From VXYK01 sp965221585 (GTDB lineage: Bacteria > Actinomycetota > Acidimicrobiia > Acidimicrobiales > Aldehydirespiratoraceae), in assembly GCA_965221585.1 (NCBI GenBank), contig OZ244898.1:1488001-1552000 (forward strand): a stretch of 64,000 nt of DNA, given 5' to 3'. Shown one piece after another: positions 34,243 through 43,296 of the stretch. Every line of letters starts with the position of its first letter. The stretch's first letter is position 1. The notes under the pieces are model-generated. The model ran no database searches and was not told the origin of the DNA. It was given only the letters and a program-made list of their open reading frames with translations. The position numbers were made by a program, and so were the translations under genes.

Positions 34243-34252
34243 GCCTGACCGA

Positions 34253-34975
34253 ATGCCCTCCTCTTCCGACCCGTCCGACCAGAGCCCCAAGTCGACTCTG
34301 CACAGCTCGCGTTCCGCGGAACGGGTCTTGAATCTCCTTGATGCGGTGGCCAGCGCCGGCACCGTCAGCCTCACGGTTGCGGCTGAACACGTCGGCCTGC
34401 CTCCGAGCACGGCCCTGCGTCATCTGCGGTTGCTGACGAACCAGGGTTACCTGATCAGAGACGACCAGGGTCTCTACTCGCTGGGTCCGGCCATTGTGCG
34501 GATTGCGCTGGCCGCACACCAGCGAGGTCCCTACGCCCGTTTGACCGACGCAGCGCAGCCTGGACTGGAGAGGCTTGTCGAGGCCACAGAGGAGTCCGCC
34601 TATCTGGCCGTTCGAGACGGCGACGACGCGGTCTATATCGCTACCGCAGAGAGCCCCCGGGCGATCCGCCATGTCGGCTGGGTGGGAAGGAGCGTTCCGC
34701 TGCACGACACTGCCGTCGGCGAAGCGCTGCTGAGTGCTCCGCATCCCCAGGGATCACGGCCGCAGGTGCAGTTCAACACCGGTGCGATCGAACCGGACGT
34801 GACCGCGGTCGTGGCACCGATCTGCAGCTCGAATCAGGTCTTGGCCGCGCTCTCGGTGCTGGGGCCTGCCGATCGGCTTGCCGGTGAACGCCTGGACTCG
34901 GCGGCTGAGGTTGTCGCTGATGTCGCGGGGGAGGTGTCGCTCGCACTCGCTCTGCCGGAGGTGCCGTCGCGATGA
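34253..34975 (+). CDS. IclR-family regulator of the hut genes
   Basis: 240 aa. The N-terminal winged helix reads VLNLLDAVASAGTVSLTVAAEHVGLPPSTALRHL in outline (about residues 22-58), with the recognition helix in PPSTALRHLRLL. The C-terminal IclR effector domain follows, including LERLVEATEESAYLAV and the Asp/His-containing PLHDTAVGEALL. It is divergent from hutU and its stop overlaps hutH (ATGA). A histidine-pathway intermediate such as urocanate is the expected effector, by analogy with Hut regulators of other families. Confidence 0.9.
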   Translation: MPSSSDPSDQSPKSTLHSSRSAERVLNLLDAVASAGTVSLTVAAEHVGLPPSTALRHLRLLTNQGYLIRDDQGLYSLGPAIVRIALAAHQRGPYARLTDAAQPGLERLVEATEESAYLAVRDGDDAVYIATAESPRAIRHVGWVGRSVPLHDTAVGEALLSAPHPQGSRPQVQFNTGAIEPDVTAVVAPICSSNQVLAALSVLGPADRLAGERLDSAAEVVADVAGEVSLALALPEVPSR

Positions 34976-36498
34976 CCGTGGAACTCGACGGTGCCGGAGT
35001 GACCATTGCTGAGGTCGTGGCGGTGGCTCGACGCGGCGAGCGTGTCGAGTTGAGCGAGTCGGCACGCCGGCGGATGGCTGAGTCGCGTGGGATCGTTGAA
35101 CGCCTCGCTCAGGGGGAGCCCGCCTACGGGGTTTCCACCGGTTTCGGAGCTTTGGCCAACACCGCTATCCCTGCTGATCGCCGTCCCGCGCTGCAACGCT
35201 CCCTGGTTCGCTCCCACGCGGCAGGCATGGGCGACGCGGTCGAGGCCGAGGTGGTCAGGGCGATGATGTTCCTGCGGGTCCGTACCTTGGCTCTGGGTGC
35301 CTCGGGTACCAGGCCGGTGGTCGCCGAGAAGCTGCTGCAACTGCTGAACGCGGGGATTGTCCCTGTGGTCCCGGAACACGGCTCCCTGGGTGCCAGCGGC
35401 GACCTTGCACCCTTGGCGCACGCCGCGCTCGTGCTCATGGGCGAGGGCAGCGTCGTGACCGACGAGGGAACGATCAGCGGGGCGGCCGCACTCAGCCGTG
35501 CAGGGATCGAGCCTCTGGAGTTGGCCGAGAAGGAGGGCCTGGCACTCACCAACGGCACTGACGGCATTTTGGCGATGCTGTGTCTGGCGGTTCACGACGC
35601 AGCGCATCTGCTCACCGTGGCCGACATAGTTGCTGCCTGCAGCGTCGAAGCGTTGCTGGCCACCGATCGAGCTTTCGCCGCCGACCTGTTGGCGTTGCGT
35701 GCTCAACCGGGGCAACAGTTCAGCGCCGCGAACCTCCGGGCCGTACTCTCGGGATCGCCGATCGTGGCCAGCCATCGCCACGGCGACGACCGGGTGCAGG
35801 ACGCGTATTCACTGCGTTGCACTCCCCAGGTGCACGGCGCGGCGCGCGACACGCTCCGATTCGTCAACGAGACCACCCGACAGGAGATCGCTTCGGCGAT
35901 CGACAATCCGATGGTGCTGCCCGACGGCCGGATCGAGTCGTGCGGCAACTTTCACGGAGCTCCAGTCGCCATGGCGGCCGACTATCTGGCGATCGCCTTG
36001 GCCGAGACAGGCGCTATCGCCGAGCGGCGGCTCGACCGGATGCTGGATCCGGCGCGCTCTGCGGGCCTCCCGCCATTCCTGGCCGAGGACCCGGGCGTGG
36101 ACAGCGGCCTGATGATCGGTCAGTACACGGCCGCGGCGATGTGCGCGCAGAACCGCCGGTTGGCCTCCCCCGCCTCGGTGGACTCTCTGCCGACCTCGGC
36201 CATGCAGGAGGACCACGTGTCGATGGGTTGGGGTGCGGCACGCAAACTGCGCCGCGTGGTGGCCAACCTGCGCCGCATCCTGGCGGTCGAATGGGTCGCC
36301 GCGGCCCGGGCGATCGAGCTTCGAGAGCCGCTCGCTGCTGCGGCCGGCACTGGCGCGGCGGTGACGGTGTTGCGCTCCAAGGTCGCAGGACCGGGCTCTG
36401 ACCGCTGGTTGTCGCCCGAACTCGAAGCAGCCGAACAGCTCCTTTGCGAAGAGGCACTCGTCAGCGCCGTCGAGTCGGTGACCGGCCCGCTGGCCTGA
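34972..36498 (+). CDS. hutH: Histidine ammonia-lyase
   Basis: 508 aa, standard length. The Ala141-Ser142-Gly143 triad in GSLGASGDLAPLAH cyclises to the MIO electrophile. The catalytic Tyr lies in YGVSTGFGAL (about residue 52), and QDAYSLRCTPQVHGA and FHGAPVAMAADYL are family motifs. It deaminates histidine to urocanate, the substrate of HutU on the divergent operon. It is translated with the IclR regulator through a 4-bp overlap. Confidence 0.96.
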   Translation: MTVELDGAGVTIAEVVAVARRGERVELSESARRRMAESRGIVERLAQGEPAYGVSTGFGALANTAIPADRRPALQRSLVRSHAAGMGDAVEAEVVRAMMFLRVRTLALGASGTRPVVAEKLLQLLNAGIVPVVPEHGSLGASGDLAPLAHAALVLMGEGSVVTDEGTISGAAALSRAGIEPLELAEKEGLALTNGTDGILAMLCLAVHDAAHLLTVADIVAACSVEALLATDRAFAADLLALRAQPGQQFSAANLRAVLSGSPIVASHRHGDDRVQDAYSLRCTPQVHGAARDTLRFVNETTRQEIASAIDNPMVLPDGRIESCGNFHGAPVAMAADYLAIALAETGAIAERRLDRMLDPARSAGLPPFLAEDPGVDSGLMIGQYTAAAMCAQNRRLASPASVDSLPTSAMQEDHVSMGWGAARKLRRVVANLRRILAVEWVAAARAIELREPLAAAAGTGAAVTVLRSKVAGPGSDRWLSPELEAAEQLLCEEALVSAVESVTGPLA

Positions 36499-36578
36499 TC
36501 CCTTTCGGCGGTCGTTACCGATTTGGTGCTAGTAGGCTCCGGGGGCTTTCTGCATGCCGATACGAAGAGGATTCGTCG

Positions 36579-38564
36579 TTGTTGCCCGAAGAACTGTCAG
36601 GTGCGTACTCAGTTATCGCCAAAAACTACGCTTGGTCGTGGTCCAACCAGGCGAGTCTGCTGTTCGAGCGACTCCCGACCTCTCAGAGGAGTGACCATCC
36701 CCTGACTGCTGTCGAGGCGATGACAGCGGTCGACTGGGCCCGCCTCGCCACCGACGCCGAGACGGTTGCCTCGGCATCCCAGGTGAGCAGGGAGATCGCC
36801 GCGCTCAGAGCCGATCCGACAACGACTCCCGAGGTGGCCTATTTCTCGCCCGAGTTCGGCATCGCCGATGTCCTGGCCCAGTATTCGGGCGGTCTCGGCA
36901 TTCTCGCGGGCGACCATCTCAAGGCGGCCAGCGATATCGACCTCCCGCTGTGCGGCGTGGGATTGTTCTACCGCGAGGGGTTCTTTCGCCAGAAGATCGC
37001 TCAGCAGTCCCAGCGCGAACACTACGAGAGGCAGGATCCCGAGAGTCTTGGCGCTACCGACACCGGGATCGTGATCACGGTGCCCCTCTTCGGGCGCGAC
37101 GTTGCAGCTTGCCTGTGGCGGATCAACGTCGGCCGGATTCCGCTGGTCCTCCTCGACACCGATGTCGACGGCAATGCCGAATCCGACCGAAACATCACCG
37201 ATCGTCTCTACAGTGGCGATCGCCGCCACCGTCTGGCCCAAGAGATCGTGCTCGGGGTCGGTGGAATGAGAGCTCTGGCTGCGCTGGGATGGAACATTCC
37301 TGTGCTCCACCTGAACGAGGGGCACGCGGGCTTCTTGATCTTTGAGCTGCTCGACAGGGAGATCCGCACCGGCGCGACCCTCGAAGAGGCAACCAGAGCG
37401 GTCCGGCCACGCTTGCTCTTCACAACGCACACTCCCGTACCTGCCGGGATCGACCGGTTCGACAGGCAGCTCATCGGTCCACTGTTGAAGTTCTGGGCCG
37501 ATCGCTGGAAGGTCCCTACCGAAACGCTGCTGGCGTTCGGCCACGACCCTGACGATGAACGTGACCAGTTCAACATGGCAGCGCTGTGTCTGCGGTTCGC
37601 CGGCCGTTCCAACGGCGTGTCCGAACTGCACGGAAAGACCAGCCGAGACCTGTTCGCTTCCATTCCCGGCGGCAACGAGATCGTCTCCATCACCAACGGC
37701 GTGCACGCCCGAACCTGGGTGATGCCCGAGACCCAGGAGACGTTCGACAAGGTCCTGGGCCCGGGTTGGGAGAACGGCGAGGCGGCCGCCTGGGAGCGGA
37801 TCGAAGACCTGGAGGACAACACAGTTCGGACTCTGCGTTACGCAGGCATCGGGTTGCTGGATGCGCAGACCCGCGACCGTACGGGCCGTCGTCTTGATCC
37901 CGATGCGCTCACGATCGGCTTCGCGCGTCGCTTCGCCACCTACAAACGGGCAACGCTGCTGCTACGCGAATTCGATCGGCTGTGTGCGCTGATCGCAGAC
38001 GATGAACGGCCTGTCCAGTTCGTGTTCGCAGGCAAGGCGCATCCCGCGGACGATGAAGGAAAGCAGCTGCTTCATCAGATCGTCAGGTTCAGCCAGTCGT
38101 CGGCTTCACAGCAGCGATTCGTCTTCATCCCCGGCTATGACATCGCCGTTGCCAAAGCCATGTACGCAGGCTGTGACGTCTGGCTCAACAACCCGGTCCG
38201 GCCTCACGAAGCCTGCGGAACCAGCGGCGAGAAATCGGCACTGAACGGAGGCCTCAACTTCTCGATCAGCGACGGTTGGTGGGATGAGATGGCCGACGGC
38301 CGCAACGGTTGGACGATCGAGTCCAGCGAGGATCCGGATCCCGAGGCGCGCGACGATGCTGAGGCGGCAACGATCCTCGATCTTCTCGAGAATCAAATCG
38401 TGCCGGAGTTCTTCGACGGTGGACAGCCCTGCTCTGAGCTCTGGATCGCACGGATGCGCCACGCCTGGCGTACTCTCGGCACCAGGGTGACTGCCGGCCG
38501 GATGGTCTCGGAATACGAACGGCGGCTGTACCGGCCGGCGCTCGACGAGGCCCGGCGACTGTGA
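36579..38564 (+). CDS. glgP: Alpha-glucan (glycogen) phosphorylase, short type
   Basis: 661 aa from a TTG at 36579, with AAGAGG 8 bases upstream; TTG 36582 is equally possible and no ATG fits. AYFSPEFGIADVLAQYSGGLGILAGDHLKAA is a family block (about residues 87-117). The PLP-binding Lys552 lies in TSGEKSALNGGLNFS. Length and the YSGGLGILAGDHLKAASD block indicate the shorter alpha-glucan phosphorylase subfamily rather than the 800-residue type. It releases glucose-1-phosphate from glycogen. It overlaps glgX (GTGA). Confidence 0.9.
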   Translation: MLPEELSGAYSVIAKNYAWSWSNQASLLFERLPTSQRSDHPLTAVEAMTAVDWARLATDAETVASASQVSREIAALRADPTTTPEVAYFSPEFGIADVLAQYSGGLGILAGDHLKAASDIDLPLCGVGLFYREGFFRQKIAQQSQREHYERQDPESLGATDTGIVITVPLFGRDVAACLWRINVGRIPLVLLDTDVDGNAESDRNITDRLYSGDRRHRLAQEIVLGVGGMRALAALGWNIPVLHLNEGHAGFLIFELLDREIRTGATLEEATRAVRPRLLFTTHTPVPAGIDRFDRQLIGPLLKFWADRWKVPTETLLAFGHDPDDERDQFNMAALCLRFAGRSNGVSELHGKTSRDLFASIPGGNEIVSITNGVHARTWVMPETQETFDKVLGPGWENGEAAAWERIEDLEDNTVRTLRYAGIGLLDAQTRDRTGRRLDPDALTIGFARRFATYKRATLLLREFDRLCALIADDERPVQFVFAGKAHPADDEGKQLLHQIVRFSQSSASQQRFVFIPGYDIAVAKAMYAGCDVWLNNPVRPHEACGTSGEKSALNGGLNFSISDGWWDEMADGRNGWTIESSEDPDPEARDDAEAATILDLLENQIVPEFFDGGQPCSELWIARMRHAWRTLGTRVTAGRMVSEYERRLYRPALDEARRL

Positions 38565-40660
38565 GCGTATGGCCCGGGCGTCTGTACCCGCTCGGCGCGA
38601 CTTTCGACGGTCAAGGAACGAATTTCGCGGTCTACTCCGAGGTGGCGGACCACGTCGAGGTCTGCCTCTTCTCCCCCGACGGGAACGAGCGGCGTTTGCG
38701 ACTGCCCGAAGTCACAGCTTTCGTGCATCACGGTTATGTCCCCGGCGTAGGACCGGGCCAACACTACGGCTTTCGAGTGACCGGCCCTTGGGATCCGTCC
38801 AGTGGATTGTGGTGCAATCCTGCGAAGCTGCTGGTTGACCCGTACGCCAAAGCGATAACCGGCGAACTGCGTTGGGGCCCCGCACTCTACGGGTTCGCCG
38901 CCGGCGACCACGACTCGCCCGACCACCTCGACAGCGCCGCGTTCATGCCCAGAGCGGTGGTCATCGACCCGGCCTTCGATTGGGGGGACGACTGCGCTCC
39001 GGACACTCCGCTGCATCGGACGGTCGTCTACGAAACGCATGTACGCGGGATCTCGATCACCCATCCCGAGGTGCCCGAGGAGTTGCGGGGAAGCTACGCG
39101 GCGATGGCGTCGGAACCGGTGTTAGAACACCTGCTCTCGTTGGGCGTGACCGCGGTTGAACTGATGCCGGTCCACCATTTCGTGTCCGAACATACCCTCG
39201 TCAAGCAGGGCTTGAGCAACTACTGGGGTTACAACACGCTGGGGTTCTTCGCTCCCCACGGGCCCTACTCGTCGAGCGGTGACACCGGCGGGCAGGTCGT
39301 GGAGTTCAAGGCGATGGTCAAGGCACTGCACGAGGCCGGAATCGAGGTGGTCCTCGATGTCGTCTACAACCACAGCGCCGAGGGCAACCGTCTCGGGCCG
39401 CTGTTGTCGTTCAAGGGCCTCGACAACCGCTCCTACTATCATCTCAATCCCGACGATCGGGCGGAGTACGTCGATTTCACGGGCACGGGCAACACCTTGA
39501 ACATGGGCAGCGCCCAGTCGCTTCAACTGATGATGGACAGCCTTCGCTACTGGGTTCTCGACATGCATGTCGACGGTTTCCGCTTCGACCTCGCACCTGC
39601 GTTGGCGCGCAGGCTCTATGAGGTGGACAGTCTCTCCTCGTTCTTCGATCTGATCCACCAGGATCCGGTCATCAACGGAGTAAAGCTGATCGCGGAACCC
39701 TGGGATGTCGGACCGGGCGGTTACCGGGTCGGTGGGTTCCCGCACAAATGGTCGGAGTGGAACGCCAAGTACCGCGACGATGTCCGAGAGTTCTGGCGCG
39801 GTGAGCACGGGAGCCTTGGAGATCTCGCCACCCGCCTGACCGGCAGCTCCGACCTCTACGCCGATTCGGGGAGGGGCCCGTTCGCGAGTATCAACTTCAT
39901 CACCGCCCATGACGGCTTCACGCTCGCGGACCTCGTTGCGTACGACCGCAAACACAACGAGGCCAACGGCGAGGAGAACCGCGACGGGGAGTCCCACAAC
40001 AGGTCCTGGAATTCAGGGGTGGAGGGCCCGACGCAGGACCGGGCGATATTGCAGGTTCGCGATGCTCGAAGACGATCGATGCTGGCAACCCTGCTGCTGT
40101 CCCAGGGGGTTCCGATGCTCTTGGGCGGTGATGAACTGGGACGAACCCAGAGCGGCAACAACAACGCCTACGCCCAGGACAACGAGGTGTCGTGGTACGA
40201 CTGGGACAACCTCGACAACGAGTTGCTCGCCTTCACCAGACGACTGATCGCGTTCAGAGCCGCCCATCCGGTGTTCCGCCGCAGACACTGGTTCAAGGGC
40301 GAGCCGGTCAATGGACACGAAATCGACGACATGATCTGGTTCGCGGCAGACGGTGCTGAGATGACCCGCCAGGACTGGGAGGCCGGTCAAACCCTCTCGG
40401 TGGCCGTGTTCTTGAACGGACAGGCGATCACCGCACTCGGGTCACGCGGCGAGCGGGTGGTAGACGACAGTTTCCTGATGTTGTTCAACTCGAAGCCCCA
40501 CCCGGTCGACTTCACGCTGCCAGTCCGGCTCGGTGATTTCGAGTGGCACGTCGAGATCGACACCGCCGAGAGCGAGCATACGGGACCGGTACGTTCGGCC
40601 TCTAGGATCGAGGTCGGCGCGTGGGCGCTGATGGTGCTCCGCAGGGAGGGGCCGACATGA
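38561..40660 (+). CDS. glgX: Glycogen debranching enzyme
   Basis: 699 aa from GTG 38561. An N-terminal CBM48 domain (GATFDGQGTNFAVYSEVAD) precedes a GH13 domain: DVVYNHSAEGN, the nucleophile region DGFRFDLAPAL, and LIAEPWDVGPGGY with the acid/base Glu, then ITAHDGFTLADLVAY. This is the GlgX/isoamylase subfamily that removes limit-dextrin branches left by GlgP, encoded directly upstream. It ends by overlapping glgA (ATGA). Confidence 0.95.
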   Translation: MSVWPGRLYPLGATFDGQGTNFAVYSEVADHVEVCLFSPDGNERRLRLPEVTAFVHHGYVPGVGPGQHYGFRVTGPWDPSSGLWCNPAKLLVDPYAKAITGELRWGPALYGFAAGDHDSPDHLDSAAFMPRAVVIDPAFDWGDDCAPDTPLHRTVVYETHVRGISITHPEVPEELRGSYAAMASEPVLEHLLSLGVTAVELMPVHHFVSEHTLVKQGLSNYWGYNTLGFFAPHGPYSSSGDTGGQVVEFKAMVKALHEAGIEVVLDVVYNHSAEGNRLGPLLSFKGLDNRSYYHLNPDDRAEYVDFTGTGNTLNMGSAQSLQLMMDSLRYWVLDMHVDGFRFDLAPALARRLYEVDSLSSFFDLIHQDPVINGVKLIAEPWDVGPGGYRVGGFPHKWSEWNAKYRDDVREFWRGEHGSLGDLATRLTGSSDLYADSGRGPFASINFITAHDGFTLADLVAYDRKHNEANGEENRDGESHNRSWNSGVEGPTQDRAILQVRDARRRSMLATLLLSQGVPMLLGGDELGRTQSGNNNAYAQDNEVSWYDWDNLDNELLAFTRRLIAFRAAHPVFRRRHWFKGEPVNGHEIDDMIWFAADGAEMTRQDWEAGQTLSVAVFLNGQAITALGSRGERVVDDSFLMLFNSKPHPVDFTLPVRLGDFEWHVEIDTAESEHTGPVRSASRIEVGAWALMVLRREGPT

Positions 40661-42036
40661 GAGTGCTGCTAGCCGCCGCGGAGATGGCGCCGGTCGCCCG
40701 CGTGGGTGGGTTGGCCGAAGCCGTCAGCGGCCTCGTGCGGGCGCTACGGGACCAGGGTGTCGAGGTAGAGGTTGTGCTGCCCGATTACGGGGACGTGACC
40801 CTGCAACGCCAGTCCGAGACCGAACTGGAGTCTCCTTGGTGGACCGGCCCGACCCGCGTCCGCAGCGGGCGTCACCGCACCGCCGGCGACCTCTCCCTGG
40901 TCGATGTGAGGGGTATGGCCCGTCCCCATCCCTACATCGACGAACAGGGTCAGGGCTGGCCCGACAATGATCACCGGTTCATGGCCTTCGCCGCGGCTGT
41001 CGCCTCCCTCACCAGACGCCACAACCCCGATGTCCTGCACCTCAACGATTGGCACAGTGCCGCCGCGTCGGGAATGCTCACCGATCCACCCCCGACGGTG
41101 TTGACCATTCATACGCTGGGCTACCAGGGCCACGCCCCGCGCTGGTGGCTCGAACACCTGCCGGTCGGCACCCATCACTTCTCCTGGTATGAGGGAGTCA
41201 ATCCTCTGGCAGGAGGGATCGCTCTGGCTGACCGGGTAATCGCGGTCAGCCCCAACTACGCCCGTGAAATCGTCACTCCCGAGGGCGGAATGGGCTTGGA
41301 CGGACGACTCAAAGCGATCGGGGACCGCCTGGTGGGCATCCGCAACGGGATCGACACGGCAACCTGGAATCCTGCGCTCGACCCGATGATCGCAGCGCCC
41401 TTCAGCGCCTCCGACCTGTCGGGGCGGGAGGCATGCCGTGAACGCCTGATCGAACTCGCCGGCTGGTCGGAACCGAAACCTGCGATCGTTGCCGCGGTCA
41501 CGCGTCTGGTCGACCAGAAGGGAATCGACCTCCTGGTGGAGGCAGCCCGCTATCTCGGGGGAATCCCGGCTCGGCTCGCCCTTCTCGGCGCTGGGGACGC
41601 TGGGTTGGCATCCTCGTTGCACGAACTGGCGCGCGACGATCCCGAGAGCATCTTCTTCACCGAGGGCTACGACGAAGCTCTGGGCCACGCCCTGTTCGCG
41701 GGATCGGACCTGTTCGTGATGCCCAGTCGATTCGAGCCGTGCGGACTGGCACAGATGCAGGCCATGAGCTACGGGTCATTGCCGGTGGTCACTGATGTCG
41801 GCGGGTTGCACGACACCGTCGTCGATGCTGACGCCCACACCGCGGGAACCGGTTTCGTGACCGACGTCAGCGTCGGCGGGGTCATCGACGGACTCCATCG
41901 AGGTGTGCGTTCGCTACGCAACGCGAATCGTCGGCGTGCCATCCAGCGGCGGGGAATGTCGATCGACTGGTCATGGGACTCGCCTGCGTCCCAACACATC
42001 GATCTCTACCGGGAGTTGCTCGCCGAACGCTCCTGA
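40657..42036 (+). CDS. glgA: Glycogen synthase (GT5)
   Basis: 459 aa from ATG 40657. The N-terminal sugar-nucleotide motif of GT5 synthases (K-GGL) appears here as RVGGLAEAV (about residues 13-21), with Arg-Val in place of Lys-Thr, so donor contacts may differ. Other motifs are VLHLNDWHSA, RLVDQKGIDLL and the C-terminal PSRFEPCGLAQMQAMSYG with the catalytic Glu. It elongates alpha-1,4-glucan from ADP-glucose made by GlgC. It is the last gene of glgP-glgX-glgA and converges on glgC. Confidence 0.92.
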   Translation: MRVLLAAAEMAPVARVGGLAEAVSGLVRALRDQGVEVEVVLPDYGDVTLQRQSETELESPWWTGPTRVRSGRHRTAGDLSLVDVRGMARPHPYIDEQGQGWPDNDHRFMAFAAAVASLTRRHNPDVLHLNDWHSAAASGMLTDPPPTVLTIHTLGYQGHAPRWWLEHLPVGTHHFSWYEGVNPLAGGIALADRVIAVSPNYAREIVTPEGGMGLDGRLKAIGDRLVGIRNGIDTATWNPALDPMIAAPFSASDLSGREACRERLIELAGWSEPKPAIVAAVTRLVDQKGIDLLVEAARYLGGIPARLALLGAGDAGLASSLHELARDDPESIFFTEGYDEALGHALFAGSDLFVMPSRFEPCGLAQMQAMSYGSLPVVTDVGGLHDTVVDADAHTAGTGFVTDVSVGGVIDGLHRGVRSLRNANRRRAIQRRGMSIDWSWDSPASQHIDLYRELLAERS

Positions 42037-42040
42037 GCGC

Positions 42041-42059
42041 CCGGTCAAACCACGACCGG
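42041..42059. terminator. Inverted repeat between convergent glgA and glgC
   Basis: CCGGTC (42041-42046) and GACCGG (42054-42059) form a perfect 6-bp stem with a 7-base loop, starting 4 bases after the glgA stop and overlapping the last codons of glgC. There is no T-run, so its role as terminator is uncertain. Confidence 0.35.
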
Positions 42060-43292
42060 CTGAGCCTTGGCCAGGACCACGACCCCACCCTCGGAGACCG
42101 TGTAGTGCTCACGGTCGTGTTCGAGGTCGTGTCCGAGCGCGACACCGGGGGGAACCACCACGTTCTTGTCAAGGACCACTCCGCGCACGCGCGCTCCTTC
42201 GCCGACCTTTACTCCGTCCAGCAGCACTGAGCGCTCAACCACAGCCCCCGCGCCGACAGCGACATCGGGTGACAGCACCGAGTCGGTCACCTCGGCCCCC
42301 ACCACGATCGCTCCGTTGCTGATGATCGACCGCCGCAGTTCCGAAGGGCCATGGTCTCCGTGGTCGTCGATCTTGGCGGGCGGGAGAGTACGACCCAGGG
42401 TGTAGATGGGCCATTCACCGTTGTACAGGTTGAACGCGGGATCATGGCCGACCAGGTCCATGTGCGCCTCGTAATAGCTGTCGATGGTCCCCACGTCACG
42501 CCAATAATGGGGGCGGCCGATCTGACCTGGAACTCGGTTCTGCGTGAAGTCGTAAACCGAGGCCTCTCCCTTGGCGACCATCATCGGGATCAGGTCTCCC
42601 CCGACATCGTGACCGGTTGATTCCGCTTTCTCGTTCTCGTGAAGCAGATCGACGAGCGCGTCAGTGGTGAAGACGTAGTTGCCCATTGAAGCCAGGATGC
42701 TGTTGGGATCATCCTGCAGGCCCTGGGTCTGCTCGACTGGAGGCTTCTCGAGGAACTCAGCGATGTCGGATCCTTCGCCCAGCTTGATGACACCGAACTG
42801 ACCTGACTGGTCACGGGGCACCCTTATCCCTGCGACCGTGACTCCGGCCCCGGATTCGATGTGGTGATCGAGCATCTGTACGGGATCGATGCGGTAGATG
42901 TGGTCGGCCCCGAACACGAAGACATGGTCGGGTTTCTCGTCGTCGATCAGGTTCAGGTTCTGGTACAGGGCGTCGGCGGATCCTAGGAACCATCGCGGCC
43001 CTCGGCGCATCTGTGCTGGTACAGAGGTGACGTAGTTGCCCAGCACCGCGCTCAGACGCCAGGTGAGTGAGAGGTGGACATCCAGGCTGTGACTCTTGTA
43101 CTGGGTCAGCACGACGATCTTGCGGTAGCCGCCGTTGGCCAGGTTGGAGAGCGGGAAGTCAATCAGGCGATAGTGTCCGCCGAAGGGCACTGCCGGCTTG
43201 GCTCGGTCATTGGTGAGAGGTGCCAGTCGGTTTCCTTCCCCTCCTGCCAGGATGATGCTGAGTACCTTCGGGCGGCGGTCTTGGAAGGGCAC
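42045..43292 (-). CDS. glgC: Glucose-1-phosphate adenylyltransferase
   Basis: 415 aa from GTG 43292. The nucleotidyltransferase start is ILAGGEGNRLAPLTNDRAKPAVPFGG, in outline, at residues 15-40. PRWFLGSADALYQNL, FGADHIYRID and YWRDVGTIDSYYEAHMDL are typical GlgC blocks; the last 110 residues form the left-handed beta-helix (SVLSPDVAVGAGAVVERSVL). It makes ADP-glucose for GlgA. Only 4 bp separate it from glgB upstream, and the GGAG ribosome site lies inside glgB. Confidence 0.95.
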   Translation of the reverse strand: MPFQDRRPKVLSIILAGGEGNRLAPLTNDRAKPAVPFGGHYRLIDFPLSNLANGGYRKIVVLTQYKSHSLDVHLSLTWRLSAVLGNYVTSVPAQMRRGPRWFLGSADALYQNLNLIDDEKPDHVFVFGADHIYRIDPVQMLDHHIESGAGVTVAGIRVPRDQSGQFGVIKLGEGSDIAEFLEKPPVEQTQGLQDDPNSILASMGNYVFTTDALVDLLHENEKAESTGHDVGGDLIPMMVAKGEASVYDFTQNRVPGQIGRPHYWRDVGTIDSYYEAHMDLVGHDPAFNLYNGEWPIYTLGRTLPPAKIDDHGDHGPSELRRSIISNGAIVVGAEVTDSVLSPDVAVGAGAVVERSVLLDGVKVGEGARVRGVVLDKNVVVPPGVALGHDLEHDREHYTVSEGGVVVLAKAQPVVV

Positions 43293-43296
43293 GGGT

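Noticed and set aside
36444..36578. Longer N-terminus for the glycogen phosphorylase from 36444
   Set aside because: It would overlap hutH by 55 bp and add Arg-rich non-family sequence; a ribosome site supports the TTG at 36579.
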